Shown here: in pieces, positions 24,299 to 35,013 of the stretch | Position numbering within the stretch: the first letter of the stretch is position 1 | Layout: the number at the start of each line of letters is the position of its first letter | Source: CALEMW01 sp035447065 | Lineage (GTDB): Bacteria > Krumholzibacteriota > Krumholzibacteriia > LZORAL124-64-63 | Reading direction: 5' to 3' | Assembly (NCBI GenBank): GCA_035447065.1 | Contig: DAOTGJ010000005.1 | Location: forward strand, 62,001 to 126,000 | Length of the DNA stretch: 64,000 nucleotides | Program-made: the position numbers and the translations under genes | The notes under the pieces: generated by a model | The model's database searches: none | Told to the model about the DNA's origin: nothing | Seen by the model: only the letters and a program-made list of their open reading frames with translations

Positions 24299-24322
24299 GA
24301 GGCCGCCCTCCCGGGCGGCCTC
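24299..24322. terminator. Bidirectional GC hairpin between convergent genes
   Basis: A 10-bp perfect stem (24299-24308 with 24313-24322) closed by a 4-nt loop. It lies 21 bases past the desulfurase-like stop and 28 bases past the OmpA lipoprotein stop, so it can serve both. No T-tract on either side. Confidence 0.6.
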
Positions 24323-24350
24323 ACGCGTTCCTCTCACCCTGCAGCGGAAG

Positions 24351-25007
24351 CTACTGGTTGTTCTTGGCCCAGAGCCGCTCGGGCTTGTGCAGCACGATGC
24401 GCACGGCGCGGTTCTCCTTGCGGCCTTCCGCGGTGGCGTTGTCGCCCACCGGACGGAAGGGACCGTAGCTCACCACGGCGAAGCGGTCGGCGTCCATGTT
24501 CAGCCAGTTGGTGAGGTAGCGGGTCACGGCCGCGGCGCGGGCGGCGCCCAGCTCCCAGTTGCTGGGCCAGATCTCCTGGAAGTCCTCCCACAGCTTCTGG
24601 CTGTCGGTGTGGCCCTCCACCCAGATGTCCCACTCGGCGTACTCGGCCTTCTCGCAGGTCTCCTTGATGGCCTCCAGGGTGGGGACCATGGTGTCCAGGA
24701 TCATCACCTGGCCGGAGGCGAACAGGATGGACTCGGGGATGGTCACGGTGACCACCTCGTTCATCTGCTCGACGAGGACCTCCTTCTGGGCCTCCACCTC
24801 GGCGATCTGCTCGCGCAGGTCCGCCGCGAGCTGCTCGCCCTCGACGATGGTGGCTTCGCGGTCCGCGATCTCCGCCTGCAGACCCTCGATCTGGGTGTCC
24901 AGGTCCGCGATGATGGCCTTGTAGTCCTTGCACGGCGCGCAACCCGAGAACGCGGCATACGCCAGGGCCAGCAGCGCGAGCAGGGCGAGACGCTTCGTGG
25001 TGAGCAT
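24351..25007 (-). CDS. OmpA-family lipoprotein with coiled coil
   Basis: A 218-aa peptidoglycan-binding lipoprotein. The signal ends in lipobox AFSGC (Cys23). A coiled coil spans about residues 28-80. The C-terminal OmpA domain (about 85-210) has the family pattern VEGHTDS, ARAAAVTRYL, VSYGPFRPV and ENRAVRIVL. It should tie the outer membrane to the cell wall. Start ATG 25007 has AAAGGAG 8 bases upstream; a longer frame only runs over upstream non-coding sequence. It is last in the pnp/ktr neighbourhood, after a 185-bp gap from ktrA in which I see no gene. Confidence 0.87.
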   Translation of the reverse strand: MLTTKRLALLALLALAYAAFSGCAPCKDYKAIIADLDTQIEGLQAEIADREATIVEGEQLAADLREQIAEVEAQKEVLVEQMNEVVTVTIPESILFASGQVMILDTMVPTLEAIKETCEKAEYAEWDIWVEGHTDSQKLWEDFQEIWPSNWELGAARAAAVTRYLTNWLNMDADRFAVVSYGPFRPVGDNATAEGRKENRAVRIVLHKPERLWAKNNQ

Positions 25008-25192
25008 CGGGGTGTCTCCTTTGAGGTCATGAGGCGACGAACCGGAGCGGACTCCCTTCGCGCGCCGGAAAAGTCCGGGGATCGCCCGCGGACGGCGCGC
25101 GGGGGCGCCGCGTCCGGGACGGATCGCGTCCATCAATCTAGCCCCGGGGGCACGGCAGGAAAAGCGTTTTTTGAGCTCCGGGGCGCTCGGCC

Positions 25193-25858
25193 TCAGGAAC
25201 CGGCGCTGCGGAAGTCCGCCAGATCCGTCTCCGGGCCGATGACGTCCAGCGTGTCCCCCTCCAGCAGCCTGAAGTCGCCGGCCGGCAGCGGCAGGCGGGT
25301 GTCCACGCCGTCCACGCGGCGATGCACCTGGACCAGGCTGATGTGGAAGGTCTGCAGCAGCCGCAGCTCGGCCAGGGTCTTGCCGCGCCATGCGCGGGGC
25401 AGCTCCACCTGACGCAGCAGGTAGCCTTCGGGCAGCTCCACCAGGTTCACGACGGAGCCGTGGAGCAGGTTCTCCGCCAGCCAGCGGCCCATCTGCTCCT
25501 CGGGCAGCACCACGTCGTGGGCGCCCACCAGCTTCAGCACGTCGCGCTGCCGCTGCGAGAGGGCCTTGCACACGATGCGCCTGGCCCCCAGCTCGCTGCA
25601 CAGCAGCGTGGTCATCACCGACGCCTCGAAGCCGGCGCCGATGCCGATGACGACCGCGTCCATCTCCCCCACCTCGTAGCGGCGCAGGGCCTCGCGGTCG
25701 GTCACGTCGAAGGAGACGGCCACGGCCACCTCGTCCTTCAGCGCGTCCACCAGGGCGCGGTCCTGATCCACCGCCAGCACCTCCACGCCCTCGGCGCTGA
25801 GGGTGCGGGCCACGGCCGAACCGAACCGGCCCAGGCCGAACACGGCCACCTTGCGCAT
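25193..25858 (-). CDS. Potassium uptake regulatory protein, TrkA/KtrA type
   Basis: A 221-aa cytosolic RCK protein that gates the KtrB channel. The N-terminal Rossmann domain has VFGLGRFGSAVARTL and the acidic residue of VLAVDQD that binds the ribose. A TrkA_C domain occupies about residues 140-221. I prefer ATG 25858, 6 bases after the GGAGG run. ATG 25864 is too close to that run. It follows the KtrB gene by 13 bases. Confidence 0.92.
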   Translation of the reverse strand: MRKVAVFGLGRFGSAVARTLSAEGVEVLAVDQDRALVDALKDEVAVAVSFDVTDREALRRYEVGEMDAVVIGIGAGFEASVMTTLLCSELGARRIVCKALSQRQRDVLKLVGAHDVVLPEEQMGRWLAENLLHGSVVNLVELPEGYLLRQVELPRAWRGKTLAELRLLQTFHISLVQVHRRVDGVDTRLPLPAGDFRLLEGDTLDVIGPETDLADFRSAGS

Positions 25859-25871
25859 CGTCATCCTCCTC

Positions 25872-27242
25872 CTAGCCCACCATGATGTCGGTTTCCGGAT
25901 ACCTCACGGACACGCCGCGGCGGCTGCGCACCAGGCCGTAGGCCACGGCCAGCGGCCCCAGGCGGCCCAGGAACATCAGCAGGATCACCATCACCTTGCC
26001 GGCGGCCGGCAGCGTCGGCGTCAGCCCCAGCGAGAGCCCCACGGTGCCCAGGGCGGAGATCACCTCGAACAGCACCGGCGCGAACGGACCCGCGTCCACC
26101 GCGAGCAGCACGCCCAGCCCCAGGGTGACCGCGAGCAGCCACGAGGTCAAGACCATGAAGGCGCGGCGCACGGCCAGCCGCGGCACCTCGCGGTCGAAGA
26201 GCACCGCGGCCTCGCTGCCCAGCACGATGGAACGGAGGTTGGCGTAGAGGATGGCCACCGTGGTGAGCTTCAGACCGCCGGCGGTGGAGCCGGGCGCGGC
26301 GCCCACGGCCATGAGCACCATCATCACCAGCAGCGACGCGGGCCCCAGCGCCGTCAGATCCATGGAGTTGAAGCCGGCCGTGCGGCAGGTGGCCGACTGG
26401 AACCAGGCCAGGGCCAGCCGCTCGCCCCACGGCGCGCCGGCCAGGGCGCCCTGACGTTCCAGCAGCAGGAGCAGCGCCATGCCGCCCAGCAGGAGCAGCC
26501 CCGTCAGCCGCCAGATCACGCGGGCCTGCACGCCCAGGCGCACCGGACGCACGCGGCCGCGGCGGGTCCGCCGCAGCGCGCGCCCGCGCAGCCACGCCGT
26601 GGTGTTGATGATGACCGCGAAGCCCAGGCCGCCCAGGATCAGCAGGGCCGAGATCACGCCCATGACGCCGGCGTCCCCCGCCACGGAGATGAGCGAGTCC
26701 GACTCCAGGCTGAAGCCCGCGTTGCAGAAGGCGGACACGCTGTGGAAGAGGCTCCACCAGGCGCGGGCGCCGGGATCCGGAATGCGGTCCGCCGCCGCCA
26801 GGTGGAGCAGCACGGCGCCGAGGACCTCGATCGCCAGCGTCAGCTCCACGATGCGCCGCAGCATCCCCCCCGCCGCCGAGCGCAGGCGCGTGTCGAAGAG
26901 ATCGCGCACCAGACCCGCCTCGCGCACGCCCAGGCCCCGCCCCAGCAGCAACGAGATCAGGCCGGAGGCCGACATGACGCCCAGGCCGCCGATCTGGATC
27001 AGCAGCAGGATCACGGCCTGGCCGGCCGGCGAGAAGTCCACGGCGGTGTCGCGGGTGATCAGGCCGGTGACGCAGGCGGCCGAGGTGCTGGTGAACAGCG
27101 CGTCCAGCGGCGCGATGGCGCCGTTTCCGGCGGCGGCGAAGGGCAGGCTCAGCAGCAGCCCTCCCGTCAGGATCACGCCCACCAGGCCCAGGACCAGCAG
27201 CAGGCCGGGGCGCAGGGTCATGTCGTGGCGGCGGCGGGCCAT
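25872..27242 (-). CDS. Potassium transporter membrane subunit, TrkH/KtrB type
   Basis: A 456-aa inner membrane K+ transporter with four repeats of membrane-pore-membrane. The selectivity-filter glycines are in CVTGL, NAGFS, RTAGFNS and TVGLS. With the RCK protein it imports potassium coupled to Na+ or H+. The short length and RCK partner fit KtrB better than TrkH. ATG 27242 has GGAGGGAG immediately upstream. Confidence 0.93.
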   Translation of the reverse strand: MARRRHDMTLRPGLLLVLGLVGVILTGGLLLSLPFAAAGNGAIAPLDALFTSTSAACVTGLITRDTAVDFSPAGQAVILLLIQIGGLGVMSASGLISLLLGRGLGVREAGLVRDLFDTRLRSAAGGMLRRIVELTLAIEVLGAVLLHLAAADRIPDPGARAWWSLFHSVSAFCNAGFSLESDSLISVAGDAGVMGVISALLILGGLGFAVIINTTAWLRGRALRRTRRGRVRPVRLGVQARVIWRLTGLLLLGGMALLLLLERQGALAGAPWGERLALAWFQSATCRTAGFNSMDLTALGPASLLVMMVLMAVGAAPGSTAGGLKLTTVAILYANLRSIVLGSEAAVLFDREVPRLAVRRAFMVLTSWLLAVTLGLGVLLAVDAGPFAPVLFEVISALGTVGLSLGLTPTLPAAGKVMVILLMFLGRLGPLAVAYGLVRSRRGVSVRYPETDIMVG

Positions 27243-27255
27243 GGCTCCCTCCGGG

Positions 27256-28554
27256 CTAGCGCTCGGGCCCGTGCACCGCCGTGATCCAGCGCTCCGGGTC
27301 CACGTAGGCGGCGGCGCAGCGCATGAGGTCGTCGGGCCCCACGGCGTCCACCTCGGTCACCAGCTCGGCCAGGGGCACGTGGCGGCCGTGATGGATCTCG
27401 TCCTTGGCGGCGCGCCCCATCTGGCTCACGGTCCCCTCCATGGAGAACACGAGCTGCGACTTGATCTGGGCGCGGTTGTTCTCCAGCTCCTCCTCGTCCA
27501 CGCCCTCGCGCAGCACGCGCCGGCACTCCTCCCGCGACACCTCGATCACGCGCTCCAGCTTGGCGGGCGAGCAGGAGCCGCCGCAGCTGAACAGGCCCAC
27601 GTCGCGGCCCATGTCCGTGTAGGTGTAGATGGAGTAGGCCAGGCCCAGGCGCTCGCGCACGGCCTGGAAGATGCGGCTGCTCATGCCCCCGCCCAGCACG
27701 TTGGCCAGCAGGGCCAGGGGGATGCGGTCGGGGTGGCCGAAGGGAACCGCCAGGTTGCCGAACTCGAAGTAGCACTGCTGCACCGGGCCGTGGAGCTCCA
27801 GGCGGCGGTCGGCGCGGGCGGCGGCGGCGATCACGTCCGCCGCGGGCAGGAAGGGGGCGTCGGCGCTGGAAGGCAGGGGCGCGGCGTCGGGGCCGGGCAC
27901 CGGCGCGGCCAGGAAGGCGGCGGCCAGCAGGTCCACCACGCCGGGCGGCAGGGCGCCGGCGGCGCTGATCACCAGGTTCGCGCCGCGCATCATGGACGCG
28001 TGCTCGCGGCGCAGCAGGTCCCGGTCGAAGGAGCGGACCGTCTCCGGGGCGCCCAGGATGGGACGGCTGCGCGGGTGGTCGCCGTAGACGCGGGCCGTGA
28101 AGGCGTCGTTGAGCAGGTCCTCCGGCGTGTCGTGAGCCTCCTGGATCTCCTCGCAGACCACGTCCTGCTCCAGGGCGATCATCTCGGGATCCAGGGCCGG
28201 GCGCAGGACCATGTCGGCCATCACGTCCAGGGCGCGGGGCAGGTACTCGGGCAGCACCTTGAGGCTGAACACCACGTGGTCCTTGGTGGTGAACGCGTCC
28301 ACGGCGGCGCCCACCCCGTCGAAGGCCAGGGCCAGGTCGTAGGCCGAGAAGCGCTCGCTGCCCTTGAAGACGATGTGCTCGAGGAAATGGGCGAGCCCGC
28401 CGAGGCCGGCGGGCTCGTCCTGGGAACCGTGGCGGAGCCAGACGCCCAGGGACACGCAGCGCGCCGAGGCGATCGGGACGGTCAGGATGACCGCCCCGTT
28501 CGCCAGGACCGTGCGGCCCGGAGGCGACTCGCCCAGCCAGTCGAAGGAGTTCAC
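27256..28554 (-). CDS. M16 family zinc metallopeptidase
   Basis: A 432-aa processing-peptidase-like protein. It has the inverted zinc motif HFLEH (56-60) with downstream glutamates in VVCEEIQEAHDTPED. The C-terminal half has GGGMSSRIFQAVRERLGLAYS. No signal peptide, so it is probably cytosolic. The start is GTG 28554 with GGGAG 9 bases upstream. It follows pnp by 13 bases, an order (rpsO-pnp-M16) also known from Bacillus and many other bacteria. Its substrate is not known. Confidence 0.9.
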   Translation of the reverse strand: MNSFDWLGESPPGRTVLANGAVILTVPIASARCVSLGVWLRHGSQDEPAGLGGLAHFLEHIVFKGSERFSAYDLALAFDGVGAAVDAFTTKDHVVFSLKVLPEYLPRALDVMADMVLRPALDPEMIALEQDVVCEEIQEAHDTPEDLLNDAFTARVYGDHPRSRPILGAPETVRSFDRDLLRREHASMMRGANLVISAAGALPPGVVDLLAAAFLAAPVPGPDAAPLPSSADAPFLPAADVIAAAARADRRLELHGPVQQCYFEFGNLAVPFGHPDRIPLALLANVLGGGMSSRIFQAVRERLGLAYSIYTYTDMGRDVGLFSCGGSCSPAKLERVIEVSREECRRVLREGVDEEELENNRAQIKSQLVFSMEGTVSQMGRAAKDEIHHGRHVPLAELVTEVDAVGPDDLMRCAAAYVDPERWITAVHGPER

Positions 28555-28567
28555 CGGGCGGTGCTCC

Positions 28568-30763
<2,196 letters not shown>

Positions 30764-30890
30764 TCTCTCATCCTTCCAGCTTGCGGCTTGTGCTTTCCTC
30801 ATCCAGCTGCTTTCCAACCTGCGAATTCGATCTTTCCTCGGTCGCTTCCATCGTCACGCTGGCCGGTGCGGGTCGCGGGCACGGCAAGGC

Positions 30891-30913
30891 GCACCGGGGC
30901 ATGCCGCCGGTGC
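30891..30913 (-). other. Hairpin between rpsO and pnp
   Basis: A 7-bp stem (30891-30897 with 30907-30913) sits 60 bases past the rpsO stop. In E. coli the rpsO-pnp gap holds a terminator and an RNase III processing hairpin that controls pnp. This may be the counterpart, but no sequence match was tested. The rest of the 209-base gap shows no gene. Confidence 0.35.
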
Positions 30914-30972
30914 ACCGTGCGCGATTCGACTCGCTTGACCGGATCCCATGGGGGGTTGGACACCGCGGCCCT

Positions 30973-31242
30973 CTAGCCGCGGATTCCGAGCTCCTCGATC
31001 AGGGAACGATAGCTGTCCAGGTCCTTGCGCTTCAGGTAGTTCAGCAGGCGCTTGCGCTGACCCACCATCTTGAGCAGCCCCCGACGCGAGTGGTAGTCCT
31101 TCTTGTGCGTCTTGAAGTGCTCGGTGAGATGCTTGATGCGGGCGGTCAGCAGCGCGATCTGGACCTCGGGCGAACCCGAATCCTTCTCGTGCTTCTTGAA
31201 CTGCGCGATCACCTGGTCCTTCTGATCCTTGGAGAATGCCAT
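30973..31242 (-). CDS. rpsO: 30S ribosomal protein S15
   Basis: An 89-aa S15 with the usual full length. Motifs include SPEVQIALLTARI, HLTEHFKTHKKDYHSRRGLL and RLLNYL. It binds 16S rRNA early in 30S assembly and in several bacteria represses its own mRNA. ATG 31242 is preceded by AGGAGGT. Confidence 0.98.
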   Translation of the reverse strand: MAFSKDQKDQVIAQFKKHEKDSGSPEVQIALLTARIKHLTEHFKTHKKDYHSRRGLLKMVGQRKRLLNYLKRKDLDSYRSLIEELGIRG

Positions 31243-31381
31243 CGTCGAGAACCTCCTACTCAACGCGTTTGTCACGATGGCCGCAGGTTGGCGCCCGCAC
31301 CGGCCGGAATCTCTTCGCGGTTCGCCGGTTGTGGGCTTGGCGAATTTGGGATGCCAACCCGCTGTCTCATGGGCACACGAC

Positions 31382-31404
31382 AACGCGGGGCTCGGCCCCG
31401 CGTT
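31382..31404 (-). promoter_or_regulatory. Strong leader hairpin upstream of rpsO
   Basis: A 10-bp perfect stem (31382-31391 with 31395-31404) with a 3-nt loop. It is 90 bases past the rfbC stop and 140 bases before rpsO. It begins a few bases after the predicted transcription start at about 31411. It could be an S15-responsive leader element or the terminator of the preceding operon. No T-tract follows it. Confidence 0.5.
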
Positions 31405-31417
31405 CCGGTGCGGCCCC

Positions 31418-31446
31418 ATGATAGGGAAAGGCCGCCCGAAGGGCAA
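31418..31446 (-). promoter_or_regulatory. Probable rpsO-pnp promoter
   Basis: On the minus strand TTGCCC (31441-31446), 17 bp, TATCAT (31418-31423; five of six matches). It sits in the 252-base gap between rfbC and rpsO, so rpsO-pnp likely has its own start inside the long cluster. Confidence 0.6.
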
Positions 31447-31494
31447 GCGGGAACTCCCCCCTTGGTTCGGCCTGAGATGCGGAGACTTGAGGGA

Positions 31495-32040
31495 TCAGGC
31501 GAACGTCTCGGCGTCCCGGAAGGGCACCCCGGCGCGGTCCTTGTCCGAGAGGACGCTGGCCGAGGGCAGGGGCCAGTCGATGCCCAGATCCGGGTCGTCC
31601 CAGAGGATGGAGCGCTCGGCTTCGCGGTCGTAGACGTCGGTGGTCTTGTAGAGGACCTCGGCGTCGTCGGTCAGGGCCATGAAGGCGTGGGCGAAGCCCG
31701 CGGGGATCCAGAGCTGGCGGCGGTTCCCGGCGCTCAGGCGCGCCCCGGTCCAGCGGCCGAAATCCGGCGAGGAACGGCGCAGATCCAGGGCCACGTCGTA
31801 GATCTCGCCCCGGACCACGCGCACCAGCTTGCCCTGCACGTGGCGGACCTGGTAGTGGAGGCCGCGCACCACCCCCAGGCGGGAGCTGGAGTGGTTGTCC
31901 TGCACGAACGACGTGTCCAGACCCGTGGCCTCCCGCCAGCGGGCGGCGTTCCAGCTCTCGAAGAAGAAGCCGCGGTCATCCTGGAAGACCCGAGGCTCCA
32001 CGATGAGAACATCGCTCAGATCCGTTTTGATGACATTCAT
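31495..32040 (-). CDS. rfbC: dTDP-4-dehydrorhamnose 3,5-epimerase
   Basis: A 181-aa cupin enzyme of dTDP-L-rhamnose synthesis. Motifs are DDRGFFFESW, the catalytic His62 in VRGLHYQ, and IPAGFAHAF. It acts after RfbB. ATG 32040 directly abuts the rfbA stop (TAAATG), so the two are coupled. rfbB and rfbD are not in the window. Confidence 0.96.
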   Translation of the reverse strand: MNVIKTDLSDVLIVEPRVFQDDRGFFFESWNAARWREATGLDTSFVQDNHSSSRLGVVRGLHYQVRHVQGKLVRVVRGEIYDVALDLRRSSPDFGRWTGARLSAGNRRQLWIPAGFAHAFMALTDDAEVLYKTTDVYDREAERSILWDDPDLGIDWPLPSASVLSDKDRAGVPFRDAETFA

Positions 32041-32919
32041 TTACGACTCTTCCTTAAGGATCTGCACGAGGTACTCCGTGTAGCTCGAGCGGGGCAGCGT
32101 GGCCACCAGGGCCTCCAGCTCGGGGCGGTTCAGGAAGCCGCGTCGGTACGCCACCTCTTCCAGGCAGGCGATCTTCAACCCCTGCCGCGCCTCCAGGGCC
32201 CCGATGAACTGGCTGGCCTCCAGCAGGCTCTGGTGCGTGCCCGTGTCCAGCCAGGCGATGCCGCGGCCCAGCTTCTCCACGGTGAGCCGCCCCCGGTCCA
32301 GGTAGGCCTGGATGACGCCGGTGATCTCCAGCTCGCCCCGGTCCGAATAGGCCTGACCGCGCGCCACCTGGGCCACGTCGCCGTCGAAGAGGTAGAGGCC
32401 GGGGATGGCGTAGCGCGACCTGGGCCTGGCCGGCTTCTCCTCGATGGACAGCACCGTGCCGTCGGGCCCCAGCTCCACCACGCCGTAGCGTTCGGGATCG
32501 TGCACCGGATAGCCGAAGATGTGGGCCCCGCCGCCGAACTCCGCGGCGATGCGGTCCAGCCCCATGCGCCCGTAGAACAGATTGTCGCCCAGGATCAGGC
32601 AGACGGGCTGCCCCTCCAGCCACGCCTCCCCCAGCAGGAAGGCCTGGGCGATGCCCTTGGGCTCCGGCTGCACCACGTAGGTGAAGCGCACGCCCCACTG
32701 GGAGCCGTCGCCCAGCAGGTCCTGGAAGCGCGGGGTGTCCTGGGGGGTGGAGATGATCAGGATGTCGTCGATCCCCGCCATCATCAGGGTGGACAGGGGG
32801 TAGTAGATCATGGGCTTGTCGTAGACCGGCTGCAGCTGCTTGCTGGCCACCCGGCTCAGGGGGTAGAGGCGGGAGCCGGCCCCGCCGGCCAGCACGATGC
32901 CCTTGCGGACCGCGGTCAT
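32041..32919 (-). CDS. rfbA: Glucose-1-phosphate thymidylyltransferase
   Basis: A 292-aa nucleotidyltransferase making dTDP-glucose, the first step to dTDP-rhamnose. Motifs are LAGGAGSRLYPLSRVASKQ, VYDKPMIYYPLS and LGDNLFYG. ATG 32919 overlaps the ribF stop as ATGA. Its position inside the ribF-rpsO interval is unusual; rml genes normally sit in a glycan cluster. Confidence 0.96.
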   Translation of the reverse strand: MTAVRKGIVLAGGAGSRLYPLSRVASKQLQPVYDKPMIYYPLSTLMMAGIDDILIISTPQDTPRFQDLLGDGSQWGVRFTYVVQPEPKGIAQAFLLGEAWLEGQPVCLILGDNLFYGRMGLDRIAAEFGGGAHIFGYPVHDPERYGVVELGPDGTVLSIEEKPARPRSRYAIPGLYLFDGDVAQVARGQAYSDRGELEITGVIQAYLDRGRLTVEKLGRGIAWLDTGTHQSLLEASQFIGALEARQGLKIACLEEVAYRRGFLNRPELEALVATLPRSSYTEYLVQILKEES

Positions 32920-34013
32920 GATGCGTCCTCCGTCCTGGGGATGAGCGACCGGACCTGGGCGGCGTCGCGGGCGAGCTGGGCCTTGAGGGCCTCCAGGCCC
33001 TCGAAGCGCCGCTCGGCGCGCAGGTGCGCCATCCATTCCACCTTCAGGCTGCGCTCGCGAATGTAACCGCTGAAGTCCAGGATGTGAACCTCCAGCCGCG
33101 GCTCCGGCAGGCCGCCGGCGTGCACCGTGGGCGCGCGGCCGTGATTGAGCATGCCGGCGAACACGGCGCGGGCCGTGTCCAGGGTCCCGCGCAGCACGCC
33201 TTCGCGGTCGATCTCGGGCAGGGCGCCCTCGTACTCGGCGAGGGCCGCCCCGCGGTCGGCGGCGCCCACGGCGTCCAGCGGCACGTGCACGCGAACGGCG
33301 TACACGCCCGGTGCGGGCAGCACCTTCGCGGCGTCCAGGGGGCGCAGGTTGGCCGTGGGGTAGCCCAGGGCGGCGCCGTTGCCGTCGCCGTAGCCCACCT
33401 CCCCCCACAGGGAGTAGGGGCGGCCCAGGAGCAGGGCCGCGTCGGCCACCTCCCCCGCCTCCAGGCGGGAGCGGATGGCGGAGCTGCTGATCACGCGGCC
33501 GTCGGGCAGGGACCGGGCCGGCACGATCTCCGTGGTGTAGCCGCGCTCGCCGCCCAGGGCGGCCAGGGTGGCCGCGGTGCCGCCGCGGCCGGCGCCCAGG
33601 TGCAGGTCGTGGCCGCCCACCAGGTGCCGCATGCCCAGCATGCCGATCAGGAAGCGGTCCACGAAATCGCGGTAGTCCAGACGGGCCAGGGCCGGGCAGA
33701 AGTCCACGGCCACCACCGCGTCCAGGCCGGCGTCGCCCAGCAGGGCCAGCTTCTCGCGCCAGCTCGTGATCTGCCGGGGGGCGTGGCCGTCCAGGACGGC
33801 GCGCGGGTGGGAGCGGAAGGTGAACAGGCAGGCGGCCAGGCCGCGCGCGGACGCCTCGCGCTTCACGGCGTCGATGAGGGCGCGGTGCCCCGGATGCAGG
33901 CCGTCGAAGGAGCCCACGGCGACCACGCTGGCCGGCAGCACCGCCGCCGGCAGGGCCTCGCGGCCGCCCAGGGCCCGGGTCAGCAGCTCCTCGCTCAGGT
34001 GGATCAGGTGCAC
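32916..34013 (-). CDS. ribF: Bifunctional riboflavin kinase / FAD synthetase
   Basis: A 365-aa enzyme making FMN and then FAD. The N-terminal nucleotidyltransferase domain has GSFDGLHPGHRALI and SSSAIRSRLEAG. The C-terminal kinase domain has GRPYSLWGEVGYG and the GYPTANL metal/ATP motif. The FAD-synthetase loop reads GGHDLHLGAGRGG, slightly changed from the usual GxDFxFGxxRxG. The start is GTG 34013 with GGAGGT 6 bases upstream. It overlaps truB by 10 bases. Confidence 0.95.
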   Translation of the reverse strand: MHLIHLSEELLTRALGGREALPAAVLPASVVAVGSFDGLHPGHRALIDAVKREASARGLAACLFTFRSHPRAVLDGHAPRQITSWREKLALLGDAGLDAVVAVDFCPALARLDYRDFVDRFLIGMLGMRHLVGGHDLHLGAGRGGTAATLAALGGERGYTTEIVPARSLPDGRVISSSAIRSRLEAGEVADAALLLGRPYSLWGEVGYGDGNGAALGYPTANLRPLDAAKVLPAPGVYAVRVHVPLDAVGAADRGAALAEYEGALPEIDREGVLRGTLDTARAVFAGMLNHGRAPTVHAGGLPEPRLEVHILDFSGYIRERSLKVEWMAHLRAERRFEGLEALKAQLARDAAQVRSLIPRTEDAS

Positions 34014-35011
34014 GGCGGGACCTCCTGTCGCATCGAGGGCGGGAAGACGGCGGCGACGCGGGGGGCCGCAGCCGCGTCCGCACCTGTCTCCAGGCGGCCC
34101 AGGGCCACCAGGCCGCCGTCGGCGTCCAGCATGCGCCAGAGGGGCTCGCGACCGGCCGCCACCGCGCGCGGCGGCGCGGGCAGGCGCGTCAGCCAGTCCG
34201 CTTCGGGCTGGCGTCCCTGGCGCAGCTCGGCGGCCTCGGCGGCGGACACGGCCAGCGCGGGGATGTCCGGCAGGGCCGCGGCCAAGGGGCGCAGGGCGGC
34301 GCGCACGGCGGCGGGGTCGTCCAGCAGCGCGGCGGGCAGGGCGTCGTCCACGCGGAAGCTGCCGGCCTCCAGACGGCGCAGGGCGTGGATGTGGGCTGCG
34401 CCCCCCAGGTCCTCGCCCAGGTCGCGCGCCAGGGAGCGCACGTAGGTGCCGCTGCTGCAGCCCACGCGGACGTCCGCGTCCCAGAGGCCGTCGTCCACGG
34501 TGCGGAGCTCCCCCTCGCGGCGCAGATCATGGAGGGTGACGCGGCGGGGCGGCGGCGGGGCCAGATCCTCCCCCGCGCGCACGCGGCGGTGCAGGGGGCG
34601 GCCGTCGAGCTTGATGGCCGAGACCAGGGGCGGCACCTGGTCCGCGGGGCCGACGCGCGCGGCGAGGGCGCGGTCCAGGGCCGAGGCGTCCGGGGCGACC
34701 GGCGCCGTGAGCACCACCTCGCCGTCGGCGTCCAGGGTATCGGTGGCCGTGCCGAAGCGCACCGTGGCGCGGTAGACCTTGTCGCAACCCTGGAGGAAGG
34801 CGCTGAGCCGGGTGCCGGCGCCCACCAGCACCACCAGCAGGCCGGTGGCCAGGGGATCCAGGGTGCCGGCGTGGCCGCAGCGGAAGCGAGGCGCGCCCCG
34901 GCCCCGGCGGCCGGGCGGCGGTCCCAGCGCCTTCTGGACGCGGGTCACCACGCGGCGCGACGAATCGCCGGCGGGCTTGTCCACCAGCAGGAAGCCGTGG
35001 GGCCAGTCCAC
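34004..35011 (-). CDS. truB: tRNA pseudouridine(55) synthase
   Basis: A 335-aa enzyme that isomerises U55 of the tRNA T loop. The catalytic Asp52 is in GHAGTLDPLATGLL. Other motifs are KVYRATVRFG, VPPLVSAIKLDGRPL and CSSGTYVRSLARDLG. I place the start at GTG 35011 (VDWPHGFLLVDKPAG), with GGAGG 7 bases upstream, 2 bases after the RbfA-NrnA stop. The C-terminal ~90 residues are Ala-rich and little conserved. Confidence 0.95.
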   Translation of the reverse strand: MDWPHGFLLVDKPAGDSSRRVVTRVQKALGPPPGRRGRGAPRFRCGHAGTLDPLATGLLVVLVGAGTRLSAFLQGCDKVYRATVRFGTATDTLDADGEVVLTAPVAPDASALDRALAARVGPADQVPPLVSAIKLDGRPLHRRVRAGEDLAPPPPRRVTLHDLRREGELRTVDDGLWDADVRVGCSSGTYVRSLARDLGEDLGGAAHIHALRRLEAGSFRVDDALPAALLDDPAAVRAALRPLAAALPDIPALAVSAAEAAELRQGRQPEADWLTRLPAPPRAVAAGREPLWRMLDADGGLVALGRLETGADAAAAPRVAAVFPPSMRQEVPPCT

Positions 35012-35013
35012 CC

